64,000 nucleotides of DNA from Whalleya microplaca (taxonomy: Eukaryota > Ascomycota > Sordariomycetes > Xylariales > Xylariaceae): positions 709,963-773,962 of the forward strand of contig MU385726.1 in NCBI GenBank assembly GCA_022497155.1, written 5' to 3'. Positions 33,224 through 44,850 of this stretch are shown here, piece by piece. Each line of letters opens with the position of its first letter. Within the stretch, counting starts at the first letter, position 1. The translations under genes were made by a program, and so were the position numbers. Below the pieces are notes generated by a model that saw only the letters and a program-made list of their open reading frames with translations, had not been told where the DNA came from and did no database searches.

Positions 33224-35633
33224 TAATAGTATTAAATAATATACCTTCGGAGAAAATATTCTGCATTATAAAAGTTGCTTACAACCAAAAAGGTGCCCTT
33301 ATAAACCTCGACGTGCATGGAGGGACTTTTGTTGTAGTCAACCATGGTGGAGAAGGCAAATTCGGCCCAAGTCAACCTAGTGCTTCTTCTCTTCTTTGTT
33401 GATGCAATATTTAAGACATGGGGACTGCAATGCAAGTATACTTTAGCATCGGATAATGTTACTACGGAGCCCAATAACACAGATCCTATGTTTTGGGTCT
33501 TAAAGGTAGCTGACTGAATGCAAGCGAATTAGAATAAGTAGGTATGTTATCCTATATTCTAATCTTATCACACAACAAGTCATATTAGACTTTTTAAGAC
33601 ATTGACGAGACAATTCTTTGAGACATTGTCTTGGTATGATGGTGTCCCGTAGAAAGATGACTTTTGTGTAACATGACGACAACGAAAGAATAACAAGTGA
33701 GGTTTTGCGGATATATTCTCGGCTATTGAACTAGAACTGACATAACTAGTCTGAGTAACAGATACTAACCGTATTATAAGCTAGGAGTTTGCCGCATTTT
33801 ACTCATTCAAAGTGTTATTAGCGTTGAAAACAACCACGAGGGCGTCTTCTTCTCCGAATATATACTCGTCGGTGAGCATTCATCACAAATAAATCGATTA
33901 AAAGCAAGATCGTGCTTCAAAATGTCGGCTCATCAACATCATGCTCGTCATATTTTAATCTCTCGCGATGGAATAATAGCGATCGTGGCTTCGAGTTTTT
34001 ACCAATAGAGTGTTGGCGCCGCCGCATCTACTGTCGGTTAGGACACCGAGATCGAGATTCCATGTTCCCGGCTTACATGTGACGTCTCAGGCCTTGGCAT
34101 TCTCAACAGAGAAGAAGTAGACTTGCGCAGTGCTTATTACTACTACGCTGTGCATGCGTTAGCGGTAAGCAACATATATCTTTGAATCCTGTATACCATC
34201 GGTAGTATAATAGACAAAATAACAAGGCCCTCAGGCTCATGAGCATGAGAAATCAGTGTGATTAAACATTAGGATATGCTTATAGTAGAAGTCGATATGC
34301 CCCTGCTGTCCCTCCATAGACTTCCATATCTTCTTAGTACGAATGCATTGTAGTATATCCGCTAAAAGAAAGGGATATCCCAGGTATAGATTCCAATAAT
34401 TAGGGTAATCGTAACAATTGAGAATATTTCCACCTCAAAGATCCGGCGATAGAAGAACACAATAGAAAGCTGTGTAGGTAAAACCCAGAGCTCTGTCTAC
34501 AGGTAAGGTAAGTCTACAGTAAAATCATCGAGCTATCAGCATCTTATCTGCTTGTATATAATCAAGCCACTATCAAAGGCTGGTCTCCTATGCCGCATGA
34601 TTACCCCAGTTTGCTAGGACCGCGCCTAGAGACCCCTGTTAGTAAGAAGGATAGAGCCGGATCAACAGAAAAGGAAAGACTGACCCACGATGTTGGAAGT
34701 ACTAATTCCCACGGATAACACCTGTTGGCATGAGAATGTGATATGCAAGGCAATGGAAGTGTAGCTCACTAGTCCAGGAATCATCAGATAATCGGCTGCT
34801 TGGAATCTGATCTCTGCAGCATCCGAGCTCTAAGTCTTATCAATACAGCCACGATGGTTGGAAAAGAGAACACCACCGACATGATGATAATCTTGGTGCT
34901 ACTACTGAGTGTCATGTTCCGTGGATCCGAGCTAGGTCTCAGCGTATGTAGTCGGGAAAAAGATGTTGCCAGAAGGAAGCACTGGCTGTGAATCATTAGG
35001 GGTGCTGGATACTGAGTGTTTCATGGTTTCTAGGTAAATATAAAGCTAAAACGTTGGCCTACATCCTAGGTGCCTTTCAATAGTTGGAATTGATCCTATA
35101 ATAATCGCTCGCTCGACCTGCCTCTCTTCTCTGATTTGGGATGAACAGCCGATCCGCTGAAACCTAATCACGCATCGTTCAAACTCGCCATGGAATTGCT
35201 GACTGGGGAATTCTTTCAAACTAGTACACGTAAATACACTAACCCCTCTTTCAGTACTTCAATCACTCTGAATCTGCAAGCACCGCTACGGTCGGATGTG
35301 GGACGTTTCCTGCAGCCACTCGGATAACACGTTCCTACCTAGTCGAAAGGAAATGCATTCCAGGGTTGGATATATATGTTTTATATTTTGTCATGGGCTA
35401 TGATCCTATATCTTCTCGCTGCTGTACAACCCACCCCAGCAGACGTACTCGGGTAGGTAAGCTTTCGGTAAGTACCTGCGGGACATCATCAATAGGCTAG
35501 TTTTAAGGTCCTCAGAATTCCACCTTTGACTATGCCTTGTCATAAATAATGCAGTTGTCCTTTCAAGGTGGATATTTTCAAGTTTTTGCCAGGGCTTCTT
35601 TCCATCCTCCTAAATAACACCCTCAATTATAAT
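33224..35633. other. AT-rich stretch upstream of the UstYa gene
   Basis: No gene supported. On the minus strand 33232-33480 has a protein-like frame (…TRLTWAEFAFSTMVDYNKSP…) directly next to the MITE, but without an identifiable start or family; it could be a truncated gene end. The last few hundred bases should include the UstYa promoter. Confidence 0.4.
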
Positions 35634-36659
35634 ATGTCATCAACACAAGAGCCTCGCAGCTCCTCAGCTTCTCTCACAGAATCCTTCCCGTTTCTAAAAG
35701 GTGAGGATGAAAGCCTTCCAGAGGCGACTGGGCATTTGAACATAGAACTTCCAGCATATTTCACTCCACGTTGGTGGAACACCCCTCTCCTCAGATATGC
35801 CGTATTTCACGGGCTGGCTTTTTGCTTTTATGCTGTCCTATTCTCTTTGCTCGTGGCCCGACATTGGGATAGACTACAGCGACACGATTCAGTCACCTAC
35901 TGTACGTATTAGCCTAAATGCAATTATAAGCGGGACTAAGAAACTTGTCTGTAGCGCCAGCCCAGGAAGCAATTGCATACGAAAATGTACCCATTGATGC
36001 ACTCATAGTAAATAATAAGTTCAGTGGGTATCCAAATGATGAATCAAATGCAGCATGGGCGCAACTGCTGGAGGGTTGGTGGAGTGAGTTCTACAACTAG
36101 TAAAATGAGCTGATTGGTTGATAGGTATACATATCAAGGTCACCAACGAGGAAATGCGCCGGCTGGGCCAGACTTCACTCGCACTGAAGGATGGCTCCGG
36201 GTATATAGGCCTATTGGGAGCTTACCATGAGCTCCACTGCATAGTTAGCTACATCAGAATGCTATTCATCCACCCAAACACTGATAAATTGTAGAAGATA
36301 GTCCGCAAATGGATCTATAAGGACTACTACTACTCAAACCAAACTAAGGATGAGTACGATATAGGGTCGGCACATGCAGGCAAGTCGGGTTCAACTGTAT
36401 CATCCCGATGCTGGCTAAGCAGATAATAGATCATTGCTTGGAACTTCTTCGTCAAGCGGCAATGTGTCATGGTGATATTACCATTAGCACGGTCCGGTGG
36501 TTTCAAGATGAGCACGAACCTACTGCGAGGCCTACCTTAAAAAACGGCGCTCTACACCGGTGCATCAGATGGGACAGGCTCTCGCATTGGGCCAAGGCAC
36601 GGAGTGTGAATCTATATGACCCTAACTTAATCTCACCAGAGAAAGAGGGGATTGATTAA
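35634..36659 (+). CDS. UstYa-family (DUF3328) oxidase-like protein
   Basis: UstYa-type proteins catalyse oxidative cyclisation, hydroxylation or chlorination of fungal peptides, often RiPPs. Five exons: 35634-35901, 35955-36083, 36125-36243, 36295-36379 and 36430-36659; product 276 aa. Residues 52-75 form one transmembrane helix (LLRYAVFHGLAFCFYAVLF) behind a Ser-rich cytoplasmic tail. Both hallmark HxxHC motifs are present: HELHC at 167-171, and HADHC at 199-203, which only appears after splicing. The DGSGYIGLLGAYHELHC and CLELLRQAAMCHGDITISTVRWF contexts are typical. Intron 3 (36244-36294) removes an in-frame stop. Intron 4 (36380-36429) must use a GC donor (CAG|GCAAGT) with acceptor TAATAG. 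No precursor peptide, cytochrome P450 or core enzyme was found nearby, so its substrate is unknown. Confidence 0.85.
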
Positions 36660-37322
36660 ATAATAAATGATGTTACTGTCTTTTTGCATTCAGTTTTCAT
36701 TTCGTCCAAGAGGATAAGACGGGAGGATTCATTTTTATACCTATTGGAAATTTTGGAGATACAGAGTAATGCAAGATTGCTAGCCTTCATTTTGGTGTCT
36801 ATATCTCGTCGGTAGTCTCGTTAGAACACTCAGCGTTCTTTTGGTGAATGACAAACTAGGATAGCCATTATATGTAGTTTAACAATACACACCATATCGG
36901 TACCTATGCCGAGACTGGAGTTACAATTTCACACTGTAGATATGACGGCTTTTAATTGTTCCTTAAGAACTCGTAATAAGTGAAGTTGAACCTATAGACC
37001 TTAAACTTGTTACAACCACCCATTCCTGAATACCCCCGCAAGCAGTTGCCACGTGACTTGTGGACGCCAAGGCCTTTAGTGGCTCGGCGTCCAAGTCCTA
37101 TTTACTAGGAAGCTATTCAGATATAAAAGGCTGTATTTCGCCGTCCCTTAGATAGTCTCTTTTTTGCTAGCCAGCGATCAATCTAAGTATTTTACCTTTC
37201 ACGCCTTCTGTTATCTCAAATCAAGACCTGTGGTAACGGCTTCGTTACAAAACTAGACCTTGTATCACCCTGTATCTAGACATTAGTCATGTCACTGGTC
37301 GTCCTGTTGTGTGTTTTCCATA
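36660..37322. other. Intergenic, no gene seen
   Basis: 3' flank of the UstYa gene up to the second MITE. No protein-like frame or RNA gene was recognised. Confidence 0.5.
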
Positions 37323-37651
37323 CTTGATATGGCTAATTCGCCTCGACACGCCCCTAGGGCGTTACGCTTTAATTAGTAAAGAGCTTATGTAATATAAAAA
37401 TTTCCGATATATATCCGTTACTATTTTAAATATTAGTAGATAAATGTAGATTCGTTAAGCGTATATATTCTTGTTTTAAATATATAACAGTACGTAGCAA
37501 AAGTACTTTAACTTATCTAATAAATTATACTAAAAGCCAAGTCACTTTTATATTCCACTGATATATATCGGAATTTTTATATTACTAGGGTCTTTTACTA
37601 GTTAAAGCGCAACGCCCTAGGGGCGTGTCGAGGCGAATTAGCCATAGCAAG
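37323..37651 (-). mobile_element. TA-flanked MITE, copy B (329 bp)
   Basis: Same element as copy A but inverted: its reverse complement aligns end to end with 32895-33223, with differences that are nearly all transitions. It is flanked by TA at 37321-37322 and 37652-37653. The right end retains CCATAGCAAG and the left end has one change (CTTGATATGG). Confidence 0.85.
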
Positions 37652-37653
37652 TA

Positions 37654-38175
37654 TATCAACCCACTCTTTCACACCTAGCTCCCCGGCCTTCGCTTCACCA
37701 CCGTTGCCCATCTCACTATAACGCGTAATTTGCATACCATATACACATACAATAACCATTCAATCAATCATTGCCCCGACTGTATATGTGGTTGTAATCA
37801 TGTGGCAGTACCCAACAACCAGGATAATGCCTATTGTGAACGGAATCATAGCCAGCCTCCTCGGCCTCCTGTACACCTACCTGAGCTACACCCGAGCGGC
37901 GACGTCGGCCATAGAGTAATTCGAGAAGCCATTCGTAGATACCTGTATAATAGTAGAATATTTGGACGGGATAGACTTCATAAACGAGGAGAGATTTGCG
38001 GTCAGCGTCTTCCTCACCTTTTAAGAGCAGAAGGTCAGATATCATCGTTTTGGACAATATGACAAGTGTGATGAGGGTGGCGAGGGATATTCACAATACA
38101 AGTCCCATGGAATGGTGGGGCTAATATGATTAACAGTGCCCAGGTGGCGGTAGCTTTCAACCTAGTGTTTCTTTG
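37654..38175. other. Intergenic with a short membrane-protein-like fragment
   Basis: Between MITE copy B and LTR copy 2. On the plus strand, from an ATG at 37828, one frame gives a hydrophobic segment (MPIVNGIIASLLGLLYTYL), a stop at 37917, and then protein-like sequence again (FEKPFVDTCIIVEYLDGIDFINEERFAV) to a stop near 38027. It may be a broken gene remnant; the family is not recognised. Confidence 0.3.
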
Positions 38176-38329
38176 TGTCAATATGGGACAAATTAATGAG
38201 GAGTATAGTGACTTGATAGTGCAAGGTGAAGCTATAGGAAGGTGGCGGAGCCACCTGATATATATACATGTATAGGCGGATCGGCCATACGTAGGCCCGT
38301 ACCTCAGCCCTATAGGGCGTATATTAACA
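38176..38329 (-). mobile_element. Solo-LTR-like repeat, copy 2
   Basis: Second copy of the TGTTA...TTGACA repeat, on the minus strand, with the same ordered blocks as copies 1 and 3. In its own orientation it is preceded by CAAAC and followed by CAAAG, which would be a five-base target duplication with one change. It lies 579 bp from the 3' end of the NACHT-ankyrin gene. Confidence 0.65.
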
Positions 38330-38908
38330 GTTTGGATACTATTCCAGGACCAAGAGATAATGAGATAGACTGATGCTTTGCACGGTGCTTGAGGCTGCGT
38401 GCAAGGGTGAAGTGGCAACAAGGCCTATAGTCCCCCAGAACAAAGCTATATATGTGTGTGCTGTGTGGGTATTGTTAAGGATTAGGTGAAGCGAAGTCGT
38501 GATTGCTGTCAGATATGTGGTGTGGGAGTGCGTAGTCAGCTATGCTCCCATGACAAATTTTATTATCATCACTCTCCTATAGTACCTAGATAAACACCGT
38601 AGCTGTGGCAACTTTTGACCTACTAATCGAATTTGAGACATTGGGGTTTGGGAAGGGGGGTTGATAAAGGAGATTAACTAAGAAACATTTAATAGGAATT
38701 CAATATGTCAGTATTAAGCATTGTTATAATTGAATAGAAAACACTCTATTAGCTTGCACACATATTCCCTATATACCCATAATAAGAGAAACATAAAGTT
38801 CCTTCAGTCTGATAGATACTGAAATTCGGAGTAATTCCTCTTATGTTCTTCGTAATCACATCCCCCTCCCTAGCTTCTCACTATACACACGCCCATAATG
38901 TGCGTCAT
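38330..38908. other. Intergenic, no gene seen
   Basis: 3' flank of the NACHT-ankyrin gene. Nothing recognised. Confidence 0.5.
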
Positions 38909-41900
38909 TCAATTCACGATTCTGAAAAACACACGATCTTGACTGAAAAAATTACCTTCTGCTCTCACAAAAACTTGAGTCTTATGGGTAGATATGTCGA
39001 ATCCTTGGTTGTCTACAACTTGAGGTGCATTTTCAGAAAGTATCTCCTCGGCGGTCTTGTTTCGCAGTCCGCCCCGAATGTTCACTTCAGCTCCCCGTGA
39101 AATGAGGAGGTCTGTCATTTGGCCAGGCCCTAGAAACTCCAAAGCAATATGGAGTTGCGTTCCATATTTGTCTGACATGGAATTGACGTCTGCGCCAAGG
39201 TCTATAAGGTATTCGACAATAGCTTCATTATGTTCATAGCATACTGCTGCTTCAAGTGGTGTTTTCCCGTCAAGATTGCTTCTATAGTTGATATCAGCAC
39301 CGTAGGTTTCAATCAACAGTGTTTCTCGTGCCACCTCCTTCATTCCTGCCTTCCAGGAACGTATTGCTGCAGAGGAACTTCTTTTGGGACGGGGCAATAG
39401 TCTCCCAAGACCATCACTTGCACAGATGCCGTGCTTTATAAGCATGCGTATGATACCATGATTTGAAGCTACTCTCAGAGGTGTGCGAATGATTCCATCA
39501 TTCTCCTGGATGTGTACCTTAGCACCATGTGCTAGCATATACTCCACGAGCTCTTCACAATTCCAACAGCAAGCATGCTCAAGAGGTGTCCGGCGGTCAC
39601 GCCCTCCTACCCGATTGATATTAGCGCCATAGCGTATGAGACACTTTATGCATTCTATGTTGTAATAGCGCCTGGATGCTATCTGCAATGTAGTTTCGGC
39701 TGTATCAGGGTCTTCCGGGTCGACTTGAGCCCCATATTGTAAGAGCAGCTCAATAAGTTTGGCGTCGCGCAATGCAATAGCCCTGTGTAGCACAAACTTG
39801 AGCTCCTCCTGGGAGTACGAAAACTTTTGGTTTACATCTGCTCCATTGTCAAGCAAGAGTTTTACCACCCTCAATGTCTCCCAAGGTAAACCATAAATAT
39901 GCGAGACTGCGGCTTGTAATGGGGAGATTTGAAGTCCTGCGGCATCATCGACAGAATTGACCTTAGCTCCGGAAGCTATCAGTAATTCGCACATCTCAAA
40001 TCTGCAGAATTTGGCCGCAAGGGCAAGTAGTGAATACGAACAATCTGTGGGCGGATGATTGATCATTGCGTTCGCGCTCACAAGACCCGCTAGGAGCCAT
40101 TTCTGAACGTAGCCAACAAAACCCATACAAACACAACCGAACACGGCTTCATTCAAAGGGCCATAGAGAAATGTGCTGACCGCGTAGTTGACATTGCTTA
40201 TCCAATATCGGTAGGCAAGACTGCTGTCATGTATGTCCCCAATGAACTGATCAATGAGCTCGTTGATATGGATTTGCCATTCGTTACAGCGGAAATAGTG
40301 TCTAGTCCATTCAAAGGCGAAAATATCATTTGGCCTGGAGTTTTTGGGAGCTTTGAATGAAGTTGTTCCCAGGTTTTCCGCTTGATACATCAAACATTTC
40401 AAGCAGACCCGTGACGCCTGATAATGGCAGTAGCTTTCAGGCCAGTGTTGCTTTTCAAAGTATTCCAGCACCGAGAGGTGTGAGAATCGGCAAAGCCTAT
40501 AAATGTCTTTTTCTTCCTCGATCACAATCAGGTTGTTGCAAGCATCTAGTACGTAGTCAACGGTGATGTCAATATGAGGGGCGAAGTCTTTGTCCAGGTC
40601 CTGGCAAACCAGCCAAACCAGCTTCTCAGGATTTGGCGGCTCATTGAAAGAACATCTATAAATTAATAGTACCTATATCAATAAGAGCTTCATATCTGGA
40701 GTTAACTGAACGAAGGACATAATCTAGATTTAGTATAATTGAGGTATTGTACAATGAACGGACGTGTTCCTCAACTTATTTCATTGGTTGGGAGGGGAAG
40801 GTGTCTGCTTACATCATCCACTGGAATGCTCTAGCTGCAATGACTGGTATGCTTCCTTTCTTTGACATTATTTTGTCAAAAATTGTGTCGTAGGCGTTCT
40901 TGAGCCCCTCTGGCAGCTTGTGGAGGTATTCACGGACATCACTCTCACGTTCGAGACTCAGGAGTTCTGTGATATGAATGACAGCCCATTGAAACCTGCT
41001 ACACCGTCAGTCAAGATTTTTCAATAGAAGGAGAACATATATGGGGCACTAAATTGAGTCAAAAACAAGATGCCATTCCCACGCTCCAAGCTATTGGGGC
41101 ATCATTTTGAGGTTGGGGAACTAAGAAGACTCGGAAAGACAGTAGATCTTACATTCCTTTACTCTTCTCCCGGAAGACAGTCGTGATTTCATCCCGTAGA
41201 CTTTGTGTCATATTATTTCGACACCAGTCGTTATCTTCCATCTTTGACACCACGAATTTTTCGATATCTTTTTGGTTATCCGTGGCAGAAACAAAATGGT
41301 GTGTTATCTGTTCATACCGAGTTTTGATATCTTTGTCATCCCTGCTAGCTATGTAGACTTTGATGATTGACATGGAAACGCAGCGAATGTTATCCAGGGC
41401 ATCCATAAGAGAGCGACGGGTATGTATGTTGCACTCATCTAACCCATCTATGACAAAAAATACCTTGCGATATGTTTCGGTCAGTTTAACAAGCAACTCA
41501 TTACAGTCCTCTATAGTCAGCCGGCCAGCTGCGCCGGCAGATGTTTCAGCTTTGTACCTTTCTCGAATGAAATCGAGGACAGCTGAGCCATCATAACGTA
41601 CTGATAACTGGCGTACTAGGCTGGCCATGATTGATTCCGGATCCTGGTGGTCGGCTCGATTCTTGTCACAGTAAAAGTACGCAACGGCTTCTGAATCTAG
41701 GCTGCTATGAGTCGAAGATTGGGTCGCATCGACAACCTTGGTGGATAACTTGGTCTTGCCGGCTCCAGCTATAAGTAATTAGTTAAAGTACTTCGTTAAT
41801 CCGGGGTACAACAAGCGCTTACGGATTCCATGGAGCCAAAAAATCTGGGAAGACGGTGCATTCCTCCACTCCAAGTATGAACTGTGGCTCAATAACCACT

Positions 41901-43162
41901 CGCTCGTATCTGGGACTAACCCCTTCTTTGCATGGTTATGGTCGGCTTTTACTTCAATTGGAGATATCCACTTGACAATTTGGACTTGCTCGGAAGTCTC
42001 TAACACTTTCCAACATTGGTCGATAGACTGCTGGAGCTTAGTAAATTGACAATCTACTAGATCCTGCAATGCTTCGTGGAATCGCTGCTGCTCTTCTTGA
42101 GTGGTTCTGAGCTGATACCGCTCACAATTTGCTGCCTCCTTTTCAGCGCGATTCTCCAGCGCCTGAAGATCTTCCAGGTAAGTGACTAGCTCATCGGAGT
42201 TGAAGAAAGCGTTTATTGCTCTGATAGCATATCCCTTCCCCCATATTTTGATTGCTTGAATAAGCAGTGATATAATCTTAGCATAAACAGCAACTACAGC
42301 TTGAGTGAGCTGATCGATAGCACGATTGTCTACTCCAGAGTCATTCAGGTACAGAGACTCATAGATTTGACAACGACACATCAGAACAGTCACAGCTTCT
42401 AACCCAACTAGCAGCTGTCCTTGTTGTTCTTGATCGACTATTGTGAGCTGAATTAAAAGTTTGATAGTCGCCCACTGCAATACCAGTCAGCAACAGCAAT
42501 GCATGGATAATTTTGGGATCGAGACTAGGCAACTGCTAATTGAAAACAGCACATTACAATAATCAAGTTATTGCTATTGAAACCAGGTTTCGGGCATGCT
42601 TGCTCACTGGAGTGGTTCATGCTAGAGACATCTATGTACGTTAAATAGCTACTAGGCCACAAAAAGAAATTCATGAAGGAGAAATAATCAGCTGAAGCTT
42701 ATCACGTACAGGTAAAGCTGCTTGTGGGTAAAGCTGCACAACGTGGTTACCCAAACCTTGCATTACTTCAAGCTTGGAGGTGATGCTTGCAACCACGTTG
42801 CGAAGCACGAAGGTTTTGCCCCTGATAGTGACTTTCCAGGCTTTTTCTTCAACTTCTGCTTGCTTCTGCCTCGCGGAGTCGAGTAACTGTTGGAGTTCGT
42901 CGCCTTGACAGCGGATATCAAGCTGACCTAGTAGAATCCTCTCATCGTCGGACATCTTTTCTAACGCGAGCTCCCAGAGAGTTGCTGGTGCCCTGGATTT
43001 TCCTCCGACTGTAGAAGAAGTTTCGATAGGGTTCTTCAATTCTGGTGATTCCCCAGGAATCGGGAGGTCGGTATTAGAAGTATGTAGACGAGGTGCATTT
43101 TGTTTATATCGAAAACGCGACGCAAGCCACCCCAAAAACCTATCCCTCTTGCGCATTTTCAT
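38909..43162 (-). CDS. NACHT-ankyrin STAND protein (fungal NLR-like)
   Basis: Signal-transducing NTPase of the kind linked to heterokaryon incompatibility and non-self recognition. Five exons: 42710-43162, 41823-42474, 41153-41768, 40813-40995 and 38909-40655; 1216 aa with no internal stop. Order: a short basic Pro/Ser-rich leader; an N-terminal helical domain of the NWD-NACHT type (about 60-280; LYPQAALPWATIKLLIQL is joined by splicing); the connecting segment SEWLLSHSSYLEWRN; the NACHT NTPase with Walker A GIPGAGKT at 367-374, itself created across the second intron, and Walker B VFFVIDGLDEC at about 471-478; then ankyrin repeats from about residue 850 to 1190 (for example LLIASGAKVNS, LLLDNGADVNQ, LIDLGADVNS). 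The introns (235, 54, 157 and 157 bp) have GT-AG ends and compatible phases. The gene appears intact. Confidence 0.92.
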
Positions 43163-44850
43163 TGTAGATCTTATATCATAGGCATAAACTTACCGACGGT
43201 AGTATAACAAAGCAGAAAGATGGAAGATGCGTCGATTCCTCTGACTTCGGAGAGCAAAATGAGGGGATTAGCACTCGAGTGGGCCGTAAGTGATGCCATC
43301 CTACCTCGCGTCAGGCTGTAATAGAAATGCACCGTTAGATCAGCTTTTAATGCAGACTTGCTGATGAAAGTCGATACTATTCGTCCACCATACGTGTGTT
43401 GGTGCAAGAGAAATTAATCCCTGCTTGGGCCCCTAAAATAGTAATTGATAAACATAATCGTGGCAGAACACATTGCTAAAATTCGGATCATATGAACATG
43501 ATAATATGTTTGAATTCTATGATATGTATATATTAGGTAAGAGATACATCATTTCAGCTTAACCTTCCTGTTAGTCAACAGAATATCTGGGGCTCTGAGT
43601 ATCTTTCCCAATCATTCTTAGACATGTTTAGTCAAATTACTGGCATAATTTTGGCGAGATCAGCAACCGAATTCACAATAGAGATAGTAACTGGCTAACC
43701 ATCATGTGTCAGCAGGAGAATATAGTATGATGTTGAGCTTTCACTTCGTTGTGTGTCTTATAATGTGTAACATTAACCTGTTATATGCTTGTTGATAAGT
43801 CTTTGAACTATGGCATAGGACAAAAATATTTATAAGATTATAACCCCCTCCCACAGTTACAGGACGGCAGCGATAAATTTATATAGGTAGGTAAGGCTGT
43901 ATGATATACTGTACATACAAGAATATAAGCTGCATATCATCCCAAGGAGTATTATGAGGGCATTATATTTCACCAGGGGATCTAGATCAAGACTATACTT
44001 GATCTTCAGAATCTGATATGGCAGCTACTTGAGGTTTGCTTGAGATATAGAGCATTATTTTAAATCGTTATCTTCTCAAAATAGCGACAAACAAGTATAT
44101 CCAATCGCGCAAAGTGCTATTTTAATATAGATGGGCATACAACGCAGCCAAGTACAACGAAATATATCATCAGAATGTTGAAGGAAAACATAATCCTGTA
44201 GATTTTATTGGAATTTCTGGCCATAAGAAAACCTCCAACGGCTAGATGTTAGTCTTAAGAAGAAAAGATCAAGGAAATCTACTTATATATGTCTTGAGTT
44301 ACGCCGTTGTTTCTTAGTCGAGAGAGCCTATCACATGATCGTAACCTTCGAGCAGTTATACGTCGCCTCTAAGCAAGTTCGTGTATCGAATATGAACGAT
44401 CCAGCTTATTGCGTCCCTGTTTATTCCATTCTACATGACTATCTAGCAAGTTTACAAGGGGTTCCAATCGGGGTTGTAGGAAGGATGCTACACACCTAAA
44501 GCGTAGCAAACCCCGGATGGTATGTGACCATACCAACGATGGGCACCTCACCGTCGCGTTTAATATAAACAAATGTACCGGTAGCATACAGGAAAAGAGG
44601 CAACTAACCATACACGCTTATATTTGCCGTAGGCGCTAGTGCGTGAAAACAATGAGGCATAAGTCAGGCATCTCGAAGCTCTACCTCAGACTCTCCTTTG
44701 CTGATCATCTGGCAATTCCACGCACATCACACTACTTACATTACGGTCGTAAACAAGCCCCGAGTTTCTAATATCAAAGGCCTCCAGGAAAGACATAAAC
44801 TCGGTGCCGAGCTCACAATCACCTACCACCACGCCGCCGTACCTTCCTGG
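43163..44850. other. AT-rich gene-free stretch
   Basis: The first few hundred bases are the NACHT-ankyrin promoter. The remainder is AT-rich without a supported gene. Confidence 0.5.

Noticed and set aside
36244..36294. In-frame stop in the UstYa gene, first read as a sign of a pseudogene
   Set aside because: A GT-AG intron exactly removes it and restores HELHC followed by KIVRKW, as in the family.
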